Positions 1 to 10,228 of a stretch of DNA of 64,000 nt are shown here, in pieces. Source of the stretch: Hansschlegelia quercus (GTDB lineage Bacteria; Pseudomonadota; Alphaproteobacteria; Rhizobiales; Methylopilaceae). The stretch lies in assembly GCF_004310425.1 (NCBI RefSeq), contig NZ_SIUB01000006.1:162028-226027 (forward strand), given 5' to 3'. The notes under the pieces are model-generated. The model ran no database searches, was not told the DNA's origin, and worked only from the letters and a program-made list of their open reading frames with translations. A program made the position numbers and the translations under genes. Positions within the stretch are counted from its first letter, which is position 1; each line of letters begins with the position of its first letter.

Positions 1-2370
1 GGCGCGCGCAATGAAGATGGCGTCGACCGCGAAGCCGTCCGTCGTCGTGTTGATGTGCGCGTCCAGGATATTGGCGCCGGCTGCGGCGCAGGCGCCGGCG
101 ATGACCGACAGTAGCCGCGGATGGTCGGGCGCGATCACCGTCAGCTCCGTCACGCCGCGGAAGGCATCCGTCGTCACGTCCGTCGCGAGCTTGGAGCCGT
201 CCTCGTCAGTCGCCGCCAGAAGACGCGCGTGGGAGGCGGCGCGGTCGGCCTCGATCTTGAGCCAGTACGGCGCGTAATGGCGCTGCGCGTAGACCTCGAA
301 GGCCTCGTCGCTCCAGTCCGGAAGGCGCGTTCGTAGCTCCGCCTTCGCCTGCTCGACGAGGCTGCGGCGGTCGCCCGTGGAGTGGCCGCCGGTCAGCACC
401 AGCTCCGTCTCCCAATAGAGCGTGCGGAGAAGCTGGCCCTTCCAGCCGTTCCAGACGCCAGGGCCGACCGCCTTGATGTCGCAGATCGTCAGGATCAGCA
501 GCATCTTCAGCCGCTCTGGAGACTGCACGATCTTGGCGAAGTCCTCGATCGTGCGGCGATCCGAAAGGTCCCGCGACTGCGCGACGATCGACATCGTCAG
601 ATGACGCTCGATCAGCCAGGCGACCGTGTCGGTCTGGGCCGGCGTCAGCCCAAGGCGCGGGCAGAGCCGTCGCGCGATCCGGGCGCCGGCGATCGAGTGA
701 TCCTCGGGCCGCCCCTTGGCGATGTCGTGCAGGAACAGCGCGACATAGAGCGCGACGCGGTCGCGCACCGACGGCATCAGTTCGTTGGCGAGCGGATGGC
801 TGTCGGCCGCGCCGCCCTCGTCGATCTCCGCCAGAACGCCGATCGAGCGAAGCAGATGCTCGTCCACCGTGTAGTGGTGGTACATGTTGAACTGCATCAT
901 CGCGACGATCTTGCCGAAATCGGGGATGAAGCGGCCCAGCACGCCGGTTTCGTTCATGCGCCGCAGCACCGTCTCCGGCGCGCGCCGCGACGTCAGGATC
1001 TCGAGGAACAGCGCATTCGCTTCGCGGCTGTCGCGCAAAGCCCCGTCGATCAGCTTCAGGGACTTGGTGATCAGCCGCATCGCGTCCGGGTGGAACGCCA
1101 ATCCATAGGAGTCCGCAATGTGGAAGAAGCGGATGATGTCCACGGGATCGCGAGTGAAGACCTGGTCGTCGCGGACGTTCAGCCGCTCGTCGTCGATGAC
1201 GAAGCCGTCGCTTTCACTTGGCGCGCGGCGCTTGCGGGAGCGGCGGAAGCCGGTGAGGAAGCGGTCGAGCCGAGGCTTGGGCTTGGCATGCCGGACTTCC
1301 AGCGCGTGGCAGAGGATGGCGGTAAGATCGCCGACGTCTTTCGCGACCAGAAAATAGTGCTTCATGAAGCGCTCGACGTCGCGCAGGCCGGGATGCTCGG
1401 TGTAGCCGAGCGCCACCGCGATCTCGCGCTGCAAGTCGAAGGACACGCGCTCCTCCGCGCGGCCGGCGATGAAGTGCAACTGGCAGCGCACCGCCCAGAG
1501 GAAATCCTCGCACTTCTTGAACATGCGAAGCTCGGCGGCGGAGAACAATCCGACCTCTACGAGGTCGTTTACGTCGCGGACGCGATAGACATATTTCGCG
1601 ATCCAGAACAACGTGTTGAGGTCGCGGAGGCCGCCCTTGCCTTCCTTGACGTTGGGCTCGACGAGGTAGCGTGAAGCGCCGACGCGTTTCAGCCTCTCGT
1701 CACGCTCGGCGAGCTTCGCTGCGGCGAACTCGGCGGCCGTGCCCTCAACGACCTCCTTGTCGAAGCGCCGGATAAGGTCGCCGACGATTTCTTCGTCGCC
1801 CGCGAGATAGCGCGTCTCGAGCACGGCGGTGCGGATCGTCATGTCGGACTGGGAGAGCCGCACGCATTCGTCGATCGAGCGGGTCGCGTGGCCGACCTTC
1901 AGGCCCATGTCCCAGAGCGTGTAGAGGATAGCCTCGACCACGCTCTCGCCCCAGGCGGTCTTCTTGTACGGAAGCAGAAACAGCAGGTCGACGTCCGATC
2001 CCGGCGCCATAGAGCCGCGGCCGTAGCCGCCGACGGCGGCGACTCCCAACCGTTCGCCGGAGGACGGGTTTGTGCGGGGGTAGAGATCCTCGGTGGCGTG
2101 GTGGAACAGCGCCTGAATGACTCCATCCATCTGCGCCGAAAGCCACTCGGCGCAGGCCCCGCCGGCGCCGTCCTCGTTCAGCCAGCGCCGAGCGGTCTCG
2201 CGGCCTTCTGCGAGCGACTGCTTAAGGAAGGCGACGACGGCCAGCCTGAGCGCGTTCGAATCGCCCTTGTGCTCCTTGGCGAGCGCCGAAAGCCCGGCCT
2301 TCAGCGCGTCGCGGTCCACGATCTCCTTGAGCGAGCGCGCTGCGCGCAGGCGTTGGCGGACGGTGGACAT
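1..2370 (-). CDS. glnD: Bifunctional [protein-PII] uridylyltransferase / uridylyl-removing enzyme, 3' end cut by window edge
   Basis: GlnD senses glutamine and adds or removes UMP on PII proteins, which controls glutamine synthetase and NtrBC. 790 codons are present of about 930 usual. The start is ATG at 2370, with an in-frame TGA 12 bases upstream. The nucleotidyltransferase motif (VGGYGRGSMAPGSDVDLLF) lies near residues 105-125. The HD phosphohydrolase motif HDIAKGRPEDHS begins at H548. The first ACT domain is recognisable at the C-terminal edge (TTDGFAVDAIFIARA ends at position 1); the second ACT domain lies outside the window. It follows mutS on the same strand after 137 bp. I see no disruption in the visible frame. 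Confidence 0.95.
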   Translation of the reverse strand, partial: MSTVRQRLRAARSLKEIVDRDALKAGLSALAKEHKGDSNALRLAVVAFLKQSLAEGRETARRWLNEDGAGGACAEWLSAQMDGVIQALFHHATEDLYPRTNPSSGERLGVAAVGGYGRGSMAPGSDVDLLFLLPYKKTAWGESVVEAILYTLWDMGLKVGHATRSIDECVRLSQSDMTIRTAVLETRYLAGDEEIVGDLIRRFDKEVVEGTAAEFAAAKLAERDERLKRVGASRYLVEPNVKEGKGGLRDLNTLFWIAKYVYRVRDVNDLVEVGLFSAAELRMFKKCEDFLWAVRCQLHFIAGRAEERVSFDLQREIAVALGYTEHPGLRDVERFMKHYFLVAKDVGDLTAILCHALEVRHAKPKPRLDRFLTGFRRSRKRRAPSESDGFVIDDERLNVRDDQVFTRDPVDIIRFFHIADSYGLAFHPDAMRLITKSLKLIDGALRDSREANALFLEILTSRRAPETVLRRMNETGVLGRFIPDFGKIVAMMQFNMYHHYTVDEHLLRSIGVLAEIDEGGAADSHPLANELMPSVRDRVALYVALFLHDIAKGRPEDHSIAGARIARRLCPRLGLTPAQTDTVAWLIERHLTMSIVAQSRDLSDRRTIEDFAKIVQSPERLKMLLILTICDIKAVGPGVWNGWKGQLLRTLYWETELVLTGGHSTGDRRSLVEQAKAELRTRLPDWSDEAFEVYAQRHYAPYWLKIEADRAASHARLLAATDEDGSKLATDVTTDAFRGVTELTVIAPDHPRLLSVIAGACAAAGANILDAHINTTTDGFAVDAIFIARA

Positions 2371-2507
2371 CAAGGCGCAGACTCAGAAATCAGGGCTTCA
2401 GCGAAGCGGCGGACCATAGGCGGCGCCATGCGAAAGCGCCATGGCGGCCCGAGATTACGGCTCCGACCTTTACAAGACGTCGCCGTCCCGGCGTTTTGAG
2501 CGCCTGA

Positions 2508-5183
2508 TCAGCTTTGCCCGCGGAGATTTTTCAGGCGGTACAGCGCGTCGAGCGCCTCGCGCGGGGTGAGCGCGTCGGGGTCGATGGCGTCGAGCGCTTC
2601 CACCGTCGGGTCAGGGCCCTCTTCCGCCACGCGGCGAGCGGCGGCGAACAGCGGCAGTTCGTCGATTATGCGCTCGACCGGCGAGGCGCGGTCGGCGGCC
2701 TCGAGCTCGTCCAGCACGGCTTTCGCTCGCCGGACTACCGATGCGGGCAGCCCGGCGAGCTTCGCGACCTGCACGCCGTAGGACCTGTCGGCGACGCCCG
2801 CTGCGACCTCATGGAGGAACACGACCTCGCCCTTCCATTCGGCGACACGGACGGTCGCGTTGCGCAACCGCTCCAGCCGGCGCGCGAGCGCCGTGAGCTC
2901 ATGGAAGTGGGTCGCGAACAGCGAGCGGCAGCGATTGGTTTCGTGCAGATGCTCGATTGTCGCCCAGGCGATCGACAGCCCGTCGAAGGTCGCTGTTCCG
3001 CGGCCGATCTCATCGAGGATCACCAGCGAGCGCGGCCCGGCGGAGTTCAGGATCGCGGCGGTCTCAACCATCTCGACCATGAAGGTCGATCGCCCGCGCG
3101 CGAGGTCGTCCGCGGCGCCAACGCGGCTGAACAGGCGGTCGACCGCTCCAATATGGGCGGAGGCCGCCGGCACGAAGGCGCCGGCCTGGGCGAGCACGGC
3201 GCAGAGCGCGGCCTGCCTGAGGTAGGTCGACTTGCCGCCCATGTTGGGCCCGGTCACGAGCTGAATCAGCCCGCCTTCGGCGCCCGGCGCCGAGAGGTCG
3301 ACGTCGTTCGGCACGAAGGGCTTTCCGCCTGCTCGCAGCGCGACCTCGACGACCGGATGGCGGGCGCCTTCGAGGCGGAAGTCCAAGCTGTCGTCGACAT
3401 GAGGGCGGACGTGGTTTTCGGCAATGGCGACTTCAGCGAGGCCCGCGGCGACGTCGAGCGCGTCGAGCGCATCGGCGGTCGCCCGCAGACCGGCCCAACC
3501 TTCCGTTACATGCGCCGCGAGCTGCTCGAAGGTGTCGAGCTCGATCCTGAGCGCCGCGTCGCCGGCCTCGCCGATCCGCCGTTCAAGGTCGCCGAGTTCG
3601 GTCGTGGTGAAGCGCATCGCGCCGGCCATGGTCTGGCGGTGCACGAAGGTCTCGCCGTGCGGCGCCTTCAGCAGCCGCTCGCCATGCGCCTGCGGGGCCT
3701 CGATGAAATATCCCAGCACGTTGTTGTGCTTGATGCGCAGCGTACGGATTTCGGTCGCGTCGGCGTAAGCCGCCTGGAGCTGCGCAATCACCTTGCGGCT
3801 CTCGTCCCGAAGCGCGCGGGTGGCGTCGAGCTCCGCGTCGCTGCCCGCCCGCACGAAGCCGCCGTCGCGCTTGAGCAAAGGGAGATCGGGGCCAAGCGTC
3901 GCGGCGAGCTCCCGCCCGAGCGCGTGGTCCGCCGAGGCCAGCGCCTCGGCGATTGCCGTGACTTCCTCCGGCGCGCCGGCGAGCGCCGCCAGCCGGGCGC
4001 CGAGCCCTTCGGCGGCCGCCAGCGCATCGCGGATCGCGGCGAGATCGCGCGGACCGCCGCGCCCGAAGGCGACGCGCTGCGCCGCGCGGGCGAGGTCGGG
4101 CGCCGAGGCGAGCGCGGCGCGGACGGCGCGGCGAAGGTCCGGCGCCTCGACGAAGGCGGCCACCGCATCGTGCCGCCGGGCGATCGCTTCGGGCCGCAGA
4201 AGCGGCCCCGCGATCCGCATGCCAAGCAGACGCGAGCCGCCGGCGGTGACGCAGCGGTCGACGGCGTCGAGCAGGCTGCCCTCGCGCTCTCCGCTGAGCC
4301 TACGCGTCAGCTCCAGATTGGCGCGGGTGGCGGCGTCGATCTCCATGATCTCGCCGCGCCCCTCGCGGACCGGCCGCGACAAAGGCGGTCGGCTGGCGAG
4401 TTGGGTGCGTTCGAGATAGCCGACGATGGCGGCCGCCGCCGCAAGCTCCGGCTTGGTCAGCGCGCCGAACCCGTCCGTCGTCGCGACGCCGAAATGCGCG
4501 GAGAGCCGCGCCTCCGCCCGCGCGGGATCGACGAGTTCGCGGGGGGCGGGCGTCACCGCCGCGCGGGTTTCGGCGAGCTGGTCCCGAAGCTCCTCGACTA
4601 GCGCGTCGGGCACAAGGACCTCCGCCGCTTCAAGCCGCGCCAGCGCGGGCGCGAGGCCGTCGGCCGCGACCTCCGTGACGGCGAAGGCGCCGGTCGAGAC
4701 GTCGACATGCGCCAGGCCGAAGCGGACTCCGCCCGACGCGCCGCGCCCGCGGACAAGCGCCGCCAGCAGATTGGCGCGCCGCGGCTCCAGCAGCGCGTCC
4801 TCGGTGAGAGTGCCGGGGGTCACGAGGCGCACGACGTCGCGCCGGACGACCGACTTTCCGCCGCGCTTCTTCGCCTCTTTCGGATCCTCGGTCTGCTCGC
4901 AGACCGCGACGCGGAAGCCGAAGGCGATCAGGCGCTGGAGGTAATCGTTCGCGCGGTCGACCGGCACGCCGCACATCGGGATGTCTTCGCCGAGATGCTT
5001 GCCGCGCTTGGTCAGCGCGATGCCGAGCGCCCGGCTGGCGGCTTCCGCGTCGGCGAAGAACATCTCGTAGAAATCCCCCATCCGGTAGAACAGCAGGCTG
5101 TCCGGATTGGCGGTCTTGATCTCGAGATACTGCTCCATCATCGGCGTGGGACGCGCCGATGATGCGGCCGAGACGTCGTTCAT
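2508..5183 (-). CDS. mutS: DNA mismatch repair protein MutS
   Basis: MutS recognises base mismatches and small loops and recruits MutL. The 891-residue product has the normal full length. The N-terminal mismatch-binding domain carries the Phe-x-Glu type motif ([12 protein letters not shown], near residue 32). The connector and lever domains follow. The ATPase has Walker [10 protein letters not shown] near residues 643-651 and Walker [16 protein letters not shown]. The ATG at 5183 opens the frame; M15-M16 are alternative starts because family similarity begins near TPMMEQYL. It is upstream of glnD on the same strand and divergent from the DUF1348 gene. Confidence 0.98.
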   Translation of the reverse strand: MNDVSAASSARPTPMMEQYLEIKTANPDSLLFYRMGDFYEMFFADAEAASRALGIALTKRGKHLGEDIPMCGVPVDRANDYLQRLIAFGFRVAVCEQTEDPKEAKKRGGKSVVRRDVVRLVTPGTLTEDALLEPRRANLLAALVRGRGASGGVRFGLAHVDVSTGAFAVTEVAADGLAPALARLEAAEVLVPDALVEELRDQLAETRAAVTPAPRELVDPARAEARLSAHFGVATTDGFGALTKPELAAAAAIVGYLERTQLASRPPLSRPVREGRGEIMEIDAATRANLELTRRLSGEREGSLLDAVDRCVTAGGSRLLGMRIAGPLLRPEAIARRHDAVAAFVEAPDLRRAVRAALASAPDLARAAQRVAFGRGGPRDLAAIRDALAAAEGLGARLAALAGAPEEVTAIAEALASADHALGRELAATLGPDLPLLKRDGGFVRAGSDAELDATRALRDESRKVIAQLQAAYADATEIRTLRIKHNNVLGYFIEAPQAHGERLLKAPHGETFVHRQTMAGAMRFTTTELGDLERRIGEAGDAALRIELDTFEQLAAHVTEGWAGLRATADALDALDVAAGLAEVAIAENHVRPHVDDSLDFRLEGARHPVVEVALRAGGKPFVPNDVDLSAPGAEGGLIQLVTGPNMGGKSTYLRQAALCAVLAQAGAFVPAASAHIGAVDRLFSRVGAADDLARGRSTFMVEMVETAAILNSAGPRSLVILDEIGRGTATFDGLSIAWATIEHLHETNRCRSLFATHFHELTALARRLERLRNATVRVAEWKGEVVFLHEVAAGVADRSYGVQVAKLAGLPASVVRRAKAVLDELEAADRASPVERIIDELPLFAAARRVAEEGPDPTVEALDAIDPDALTPREALDALYRLKNLRGQS

Positions 5184-5319
5184 CGTCGGGCGCCGGGATG
5201 ATGCGGAGGCTTCTTAAATCGCGATTCCGGAAGGGGGGCAAACCACGCCGCGTCCATTTCTGTGCAAAGGCTCGGGCTCCACGCTCCGCGGCGCTGCTTG
5301 ACGGTTCGCTCGTTTCTTG

Positions 5320-5331
5320 TACCGTTCGGTA
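5320..5331. promoter_or_regulatory. Palindromic operator, probably for the adjacent TetR regulator
   Basis: Inverted repeat TACCG-TT-CGGTA, 31 bases before the DUF1348 start and just downstream of a TTGACG element at 5298-5303. Spacing to the -35-like element and the presence of a TetR gene in the same transcription unit suggest autoregulation. No binding evidence; the -10 hexamer is not obvious. Confidence 0.5.
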
Positions 5332-5362
5332 AAGACTTTCCCGTCTAGTACAGGAGCTCGCT

Positions 5363-5830
5363 ATGTCAGGTCGTCCGCCTTATCCCCCTTTTACTGCCGA
5401 GACCGCGGCCCAGAAGGCGCGCGGCGCCGAAGACGCGTGGAACGGCCGTGACCCCGCGAAGGTCGCGCTCGCCTATACCGAGGACAGCGTGTGGCGGAAC
5501 CGCGCCGAGTTCATCAAGGGCCGGGCCGAGATCGAGACGTTCCTCACCCGCAAATGGGCGCGCGAATTGGAGTACCGGCTGATCAAGGAGGTTTGGGCCT
5601 TCCACGAGAACCGCATCGCCGCGCGCTTCGCCTATGAATGGCGCGACGACAGCGGCCACTGGTTCCGCTCCTACGGCAACGAGAACTGGGAGTTCGACGA
5701 GATCGGCCTGATGCGCCGGCGGCTCGCCAGCATCAACGACCTGCCGATCGCGGAGAGCGACCGCAAGTTCCACTGGCCGCTGGGCCGCCGGCCGGACGAT
5801 CATCCGGGCCTGAGCGACCTGGGACTCTGA
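5363..5830 (+). CDS. DUF1348 (NTF2-like fold) protein
   Basis: 155 residues that match the DUF1348 family over their full length. Characteristic stretches are [51 protein letters not shown] and [13 protein letters not shown]. The family has an NTF2-like cone fold and its function is unknown. There is no signal peptide or membrane segment, so it is likely cytosolic. It is the first gene of a two-gene unit with a TetR regulator 8 bp downstream and lies behind a palindromic operator, so the protein may answer a small-molecule signal sensed by that regulator. This last point is inference from position. Confidence 0.85.
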   Translation: MSGRPPYPPFTAETAAQKARGAEDAWNGRDPAKVALAYTEDSVWRNRAEFIKGRAEIETFLTRKWARELEYRLIKEVWAFHENRIAARFAYEWRDDSGHWFRSYGNENWEFDEIGLMRRRLASINDLPIAESDRKFHWPLGRRPDDHPGLSDLGL

Positions 5831-5838
5831 GGCGCATC

Positions 5839-6396
5839 GTGGCGAGGACTGTCGCCGAACGCTCCGACGCCCTGCCGGCGCTTGGCGAATGTTTCCGTGA
5901 GCACGGCTACGAGGGCGCGAGCCTCGCGCTGATCGGCGAGGCGACCGGCCTCGGCAAGGGCAGCCTCTACCACTTCTTCCCCGGCGGTAAGGCGGAGATG
6001 GCGGCGGCCGTCCTCGCCGAGATCGACGGCTGGTTCGAGCGGGAGATCTTTGCGCCTTTGCGCGAGGCCGATCCGCCAGGACCGGGGATCACTCACATGT
6101 TCGAGGCGACAGAAACGTATTTCCGCTCCGGCCGACGGGTCTGTCTCGTGGGCGGCTTCGCGCTGAGCGACGCGCGAGACCGTTTCGGGGCAGCGGTGAA
6201 GGACTATTTCGCGCGCTGGATCGACGCGCTCTCGGCCGCTCTCCTGCGCGCCGGCTGGGAGCGGAAAGCTTCGCGCGCCGCGGCCGAGGACGTGGTCGGC
6301 GGCATCCAGGGAGCGATCGTGCTCGCGCGATCGCTCGACGACCCCCGAGCGTTCACCGGCATGCTGGCGCGGATGCGAGAGCGGCTGATGAGCTGA
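5839..6396 (+). CDS. TetR/AcrR family transcriptional regulator
   Basis: 185 residues from GTG 5839, the first start after the DUF1348 stop (8-bp gap); the frame is open further upstream but that part only shadows DUF1348. The N-terminal helix-turn-helix reads EGASLALIGEATGLGKGSLYHFF, typical of TetR. The C-terminal part is the ligand-binding domain (FEATETYFRSGRRVCLVGGFALSD), resembling the LmrA/YxaF-like subgroup. Probably represses its own operon through the TACCG-TT-CGGTA palindrome. The inducer is unknown. Confidence 0.88.
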   Translation: MARTVAERSDALPALGECFREHGYEGASLALIGEATGLGKGSLYHFFPGGKAEMAAAVLAEIDGWFEREIFAPLREADPPGPGITHMFEATETYFRSGRRVCLVGGFALSDARDRFGAAVKDYFARWIDALSAALLRAGWERKASRAAAEDVVGGIQGAIVLARSLDDPRAFTGMLARMRERLMS

Positions 6397-6415
6397 GCGC
6401 GTTCGGCCGCGCAGC

Positions 6416-7570
6416 TTAGCTCGCTAGATCGGCCACGACGGCGTCGAGCACGGGGAATCCCTCCGGCGTCACGCGAAGCCGGTCGGTCCCAACACGCTCG
6501 ACCATGCCGTCCATGATCAGGTCGTCGATCCGCCTGTTGTCGAGCCTGCGACCGGAGATGCGGTGGAAGCGAGCGAGATCGATGCCCTCCTTGAGCCGCA
6601 GGCCCATCACCAGAAATTCGTCGGCCTGCGCCTCGAGACCAAGGCTTTCATCTACGACGAGGCCATGCCCACCCGCCTCGACTGCGCTCGCCCAGGCTTC
6701 AGGATTCCGCTCGGTCGAAAGCTCGCGTCGGACGTCGTTCACCACCAGTCGGCCATGCGCGCCGGGACCGATCCCGGCATATTCGCCGTAGCGCCAGTAG
6801 ACGAGGTTGTGGCGGCTCTCGCAGCCGGGCCTCGCATGGTTCGAGATCTCGTAGGCCGGCATGCCGGCGGCGTTGCAGACGTCCTGCGTCACATCCCACA
6901 GCGCGCGGCCTGTCGCCTCGTCGGGCGTTTGTAGCTTGCCGGCCTTGTGGAGCGCGAAGAAGGGCGTGCCCTCCTCGATTGTCAGCTGATAGAGCGACAG
7001 ATGCTCGGTTCCGAAGCCGATCGCGCGCTCGAGCTCAGCGCGCCAATCCTCCGGCGACTGGCCGGGACGGGCGTAGATCAAATCGAACGAGACCCGCGGA
7101 AAAATCTCGGTCGCGAGGCCGACGGCGGTCAGCGCCTCGTCCACAGAGTGCATACGGCCGAGCCTCTTGAGATCGAAATCGTTCAGCGCCTGCACGCCGA
7201 GCGAGACACGGTTGACGCCGGCGGCGCGATAGCCGCGGAAACGATCGGCTTCGACGCTGGTCGGGTTCGCCTCCAGCGTGATCTCGGCATTGTCGGCGAC
7301 CTCCCAGCGATCTGCGATGGCGTCGAGAATCCCGGCGACGGTCTCCGGCTTCATCAGCGAGGGCGTGCCGCCGCCGAAGAACACGCTCTCCACCCGTCGC
7401 CCCGGCGCGAGCGCCGCCATGTGGCCGATCTCCCGGACGTAAGCGTCCAGGAACCGGGATTGGTCGATCTCATGCCGCCGGACATGGCTGTTGAAGTCGC
7501 AATACGGGCACTTGGCCGCGCAGAACGGCCAATGCACGTAGACCGCGAAGCCCGGCTCGTCCGGTATCAC
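6416..7570 (-). CDS. hemW: Heme chaperone HemW (radical SAM, oxygen-independent coproporphyrinogen oxidase-like)
   Basis: 384 residues from GTG 7570, which overlaps the rdgB stop in a GTGA arrangement; an upstream extension of the frame only shadows rdgB. The radical SAM cysteines are C17, C21 and C24 ([12 protein letters not shown]). This motif has the extra residues of HemW rather than Hem[10 protein letters not shown] and the SAM-binding region [10 protein letters not shown] follow, then the C-terminal HemN domain ([12 protein letters not shown]). HemW is a heme-transfer chaperone in the bacteria where it has been tested, so the old name coproporphyrinogen oxidase is doubtful. Third gene of rph-rdgB-hemW. 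Confidence 0.93.
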   Translation of the reverse strand: MIPDEPGFAVYVHWPFCAAKCPYCDFNSHVRRHEIDQSRFLDAYVREIGHMAALAPGRRVESVFFGGGTPSLMKPETVAGILDAIADRWEVADNAEITLEANPTSVEADRFRGYRAAGVNRVSLGVQALNDFDLKRLGRMHSVDEALTAVGLATEIFPRVSFDLIYARPGQSPEDWRAELERAIGFGTEHLSLYQLTIEEGTPFFALHKAGKLQTPDEATGRALWDVTQDVCNAAGMPAYEISNHARPGCESRHNLVYWRYGEYAGIGPGAHGRLVVNDVRRELSTERNPEAWASAVEAGGHGLVVDESLGLEAQADEFLVMGLRLKEGIDLARFHRISGRRLDNRRIDDLIMDGMVERVGTDRLRVTPEGFPVLDAVVADLAS

Positions 7571-8250
7571 CGCGGCGGCCCTTCGGGGAACAGCGCCGAC
7601 ATCAGTTCGCTGAATGCTCGCGCGCGATGCGACAGGCCGGTCGCGTGGCCGTCGTCGCTCCATTCGACGCCGTGCTTCTCGTCGGCGGTCATCTCGCCGA
7701 ACGTGCGGTGGTGGCCGTCGGGCAGAAAGATCGGGTCGTAACCGAAGCCGAGCTCGCCGCGCGGCGGCCAAACGACGACGCCCTCCACTGACCCTTCGAC
7801 GGCCAGCATCTCGCCCGACGGCCACGCGAGGCAGAGCGCCGCCACGAAGGCCGCCTCGCGCTCCTCGGGCGCGCTCGCTCCGCGATCCTGCAGATCCTCC
7901 TCGACGCGCGCCATGGCGGCGGAAAAATCCTTGTTCGGCCCGGCCCAGCGGGCGGAGAAGATGCCCGGCGCGCCCCACAGCGCCCTGACAAACAGGCCGG
8001 AATCGTCGGCGAGCGCCGGCAGGCCGGAGGCGGTCGCGGCTGATGTCGCCTTCAGCGCGGCGTTCTCGGCGTAGGTCGTGCCGGTCTCGTCGGGCTCGGG
8101 CAAGCCGAGCTCGGCCGCCGAGACGAGCTCCAGCGGAAACATGGCCAGCAGTTCGCGGAATTCGCGAAGCTTGCCGGAATTATGCGTCGCGATGACGAGG
8201 CGGGAGCCGAGCGAGGGCAGGCTCATGCGCGGCTCCGACGGGGCGTTCAT
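7567..8250 (-). CDS. rdgB: XTP/dITP diphosphatase (non-canonical purine NTP pyrophosphatase)
   Basis: RdgB hydrolyses dITP, XTP and ITP to monophosphates and so keeps deaminated purines out of DNA. 227 residues from ATG 8250, overlapping the rph stop (ATGA). The substrate-loop motif [10 protein letters not shown] lies near residue 23. [25 protein letters not shown] and the GYDPIF and SHRARAF motifs are all present. A later ATG ([10 protein letters not shown], 8226) would also give a typical N-terminus. It lies between rph and hemW, the usual alphaproteobacterial order. Confidence 0.95.
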   Translation of the reverse strand: MNAPSEPRMSLPSLGSRLVIATHNSGKLREFRELLAMFPLELVSAAELGLPEPDETGTTYAENAALKATSAATASGLPALADDSGLFVRALWGAPGIFSARWAGPNKDFSAAMARVEEDLQDRGASAPEEREAAFVAALCLAWPSGEMLAVEGSVEGVVVWPPRGELGFGYDPIFLPDGHHRTFGEMTADEKHGVEWSDDGHATGLSHRARAFSELMSALFPEGPPR

Positions 8251-8969
8251 CACGCCACAGCCAGCTTCTGCAGCTCGACGAGCTGGGCGCAGCCGGTCTT
8301 GGCGAGGCCGAGCAGGGTCATCAGCTCAGCTTCGGAGAACGGCGCGCCTTCGGCCGTGCCCTGAACCTCGACGATGCCGCCGGAGCCGGTCATCACGAAA
8401 TTGGCGTCGGTCTCGGCGTGGGAATCCTCGGCGTAGTCTAGGTCCAGTACGGGCACGCCCTTGTAGATGCCGCACGAGAGCGCGGCGACGTGGTCCTTCA
8501 GCGCCGGGCCTTTCAGCATGTCGCGCGCCTTCATCCAGACGAGGCAGTCGTGCAGCGCGACCCACGCGCCTGTGATTGAGGCGGTGCGGGTGCCGCCGTC
8601 GGCCTGCAGGACGTCGCAATCCACGGTGATCTGCCGCTCGCCGATCATCTTGAGGTCGACGACGGCGCGCAAAGATCGGCCGACAAGGCGCTGGATTTCC
8701 TGCGTCCGGCCGGAAGGCTTGCCGAAATTGACCTCGCGGCGCGTCCGCTCGTGGGTTGCGCGCGGCAGCATGGAATATTCCGCCGTCACCCAGCCCTTGC
8801 CCTGCCCGCGCAGCCAGCCCGGCGCCTTCTCCTCGAGGCTCGCCGCGCACAGCACATGCGTCTCGCCAAACTTCACGAGGCACGAGCCCTCCGCATAGCG
8901 CGCGACTCCGCGCTCCAGCGAGACGGGCCGCATGGCCTCGGGGGCGCGCTTCGACGGACGGATCGACAT
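8250..8969 (-). CDS. rph: Ribonuclease PH
   Basis: RNase PH is a phosphate-dependent 3'-5' exoribonuclease that trims tRNA precursors. 239 residues from ATG 8969, the normal length; similarity starts at [22 protein letters not shown]. Diagnostic parts are [22 protein letters not shown], the [18 protein letters not shown] helix, and the phosphate and active-site region [20 protein letters not shown] longer in-frame extension upstream runs into the divergent hrcA leader and is not expected to be translated. First gene of the rph-rdgB-hemW group. Confidence 0.96.
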   Translation of the reverse strand: MSIRPSKRAPEAMRPVSLERGVARYAEGSCLVKFGETHVLCAASLEEKAPGWLRGQGKGWVTAEYSMLPRATHERTRREVNFGKPSGRTQEIQRLVGRSLRAVVDLKMIGERQITVDCDVLQADGGTRTASITGAWVALHDCLVWMKARDMLKGPALKDHVAALSCGIYKGVPVLDLDYAEDSHAETDANFVMTGSGGIVEVQGTAEGAPFSEAELMTLLGLAKTGCAQLVELQKLAVA

Positions 8970-9120
8970 AAGGACCTTGGGGACAGAGCGGATGGGCGCA
9001 CGTTCTGCCTGCGCCGCGGCTTGCGGGCAAGGGGATGACGGCAGGACCGACGTTTCCTCACGTGATTCGAGACGGCCCGGACCATTGACGCGGACCGAAA
9101 AAAGTCGCGACGATCCCAAG

Positions 9121-10206
9121 ATGTCGTTTGAACGTCCGATCCGAGAGCCGCAACCGGGCCTCGCCCAGCTCGACCGCCGCTCGCGCGAAATTTTCCGCTC
9201 CATCGTCGACAGCTATCTGACGACGGGTGAGCCGCTCGGCTCGCGCAACCTGTCGCGCCTGCTGTCGGTCTCGCTGTCTCCCGCTTCTGTGCGCAACGTG
9301 ATGGCGGACCTCGAAGGGCTAGGCCTGATCTACGCGCCGCACGCCAGTGCCGGCCGGCTGCCGACCGAACTCGGCCTGCGCTTTTTCGTCGACGCGATGA
9401 TGGAGGTCGGCGACCTTTCCGTCGCCGACCGCGACGCGATCCAGCGCCAAGTCGCGGCCTCGAACCGCGACCGCAGCTTCGAGGAGGTGCTGACCGACGC
9501 CTCGGCCATGCTGTCGGGCCTTTCGCGCGGGGCCGGCGTGGTGGTGACCGCGAAGCATGACCCCGCGATCAAGCACATCGAATTCGTCCCGCTCGATCCC
9601 GACCGCGCGCTCGTCGTGCTGGTCGGTGAGGACGGCTCGGTCGAGAACCGCATTCTGGCGCTGCCGCGGGGCCTGCCGTCTTCGGCGCTTGTCGAGGCCG
9701 CAAACTTCCTGAACGCCCGGATGCGCGGCCGGACCCTCGGCGAAGCGCGTTCCGCCATCGAGGAGGCGCTCACCGGGGCGCAAAGCGAGCTGGACGCGCT
9801 CTCAACGCGGGTCGTCGAAGCGGGGCTTGCAAGTTGGGCGGGCCCAAACGCCGACCAGCCGCGCCAGCTCATCGTACGCGGTCAGGCGAACCTGCTCGAC
9901 GACCTGAAGGCGCTCGACGACCTCGAGCGCATTCGCCTGCTGCTCGAAGACCTCGAAGGCAAGAAGGAGGTCATCGAACTGCTTGGCCGCGCCGAGATCG
10001 GCGACGGGGTGCGCATCTTCATCGGCTCGGAGAACAAGTTGTTCTCGCTCTCGGGTTCATCGATGGTCGCGGCGCCGTTCCGCGACGAGGAGCGCAAGAT
10101 CGTCGGCGTGCTCGGCGTCATCGGCCCGACGCGGCTGAACTACGCCCGCATCGTGCCGATGGTGGATTACACCGCCAAGGTCGTGGGCAGCATGCTGCGC
10201 CGGTAA
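9121..10206 (+). CDS. hrcA: Heat-inducible transcription repressor HrcA
   Basis: HrcA represses groESL and dnaK class genes by binding CIRCE elements and depends on GroEL for folding. 361 residues from ATG 9121. The N-terminal winged helix includes [17 protein letters not shown] and [18 protein letters not shown]. The GAF-like dimerisation domain ends with [33 protein letters not shown]. It is divergent from rph across about 150 bp. I saw no CIRCE (TTAGCACTC-N9-GAGTGCTAA) here, so hrcA itself is not visibly autoregulated. The next gene is convergent, so grpE is not adjacent. Confidence 0.96.
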   Translation: MSFERPIREPQPGLAQLDRRSREIFRSIVDSYLTTGEPLGSRNLSRLLSVSLSPASVRNVMADLEGLGLIYAPHASAGRLPTELGLRFFVDAMMEVGDLSVADRDAIQRQVAASNRDRSFEEVLTDASAMLSGLSRGAGVVVTAKHDPAIKHIEFVPLDPDRALVVLVGEDGSVENRILALPRGLPSSALVEAANFLNARMRGRTLGEARSAIEEALTGAQSELDALSTRVVEAGLASWAGPNADQPRQLIVRGQANLLDDLKALDDLERIRLLLEDLEGKKEVIELLGRAEIGDGVRIFIGSENKLFSLSGSSMVAAPFRDEERKIVGVLGVIGPTRLNYARIVPMVDYTAKVVGSMLRR

Positions 10207-10228
10207 GCCTCCGCATGCCGCACGATCA

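Noticed and set aside
382..1674. 430-codon plus-strand frame opposite glnD
   Set aside because: Shadow of glnD; the glnD frame on the minus strand has NTase, HD and ACT motifs in order.
2514..4601. Long plus-strand reading frame (695 codons) opposite mutS
   Set aside because: It is the antisense shadow of mutS in high-GC DNA; its product has no family character and is Arg/Gly-rich.
8970..9120. CIRCE element before hrcA
   Set aside because: No TTAGCACTC-N9-GAGTGCTAA pattern was seen.
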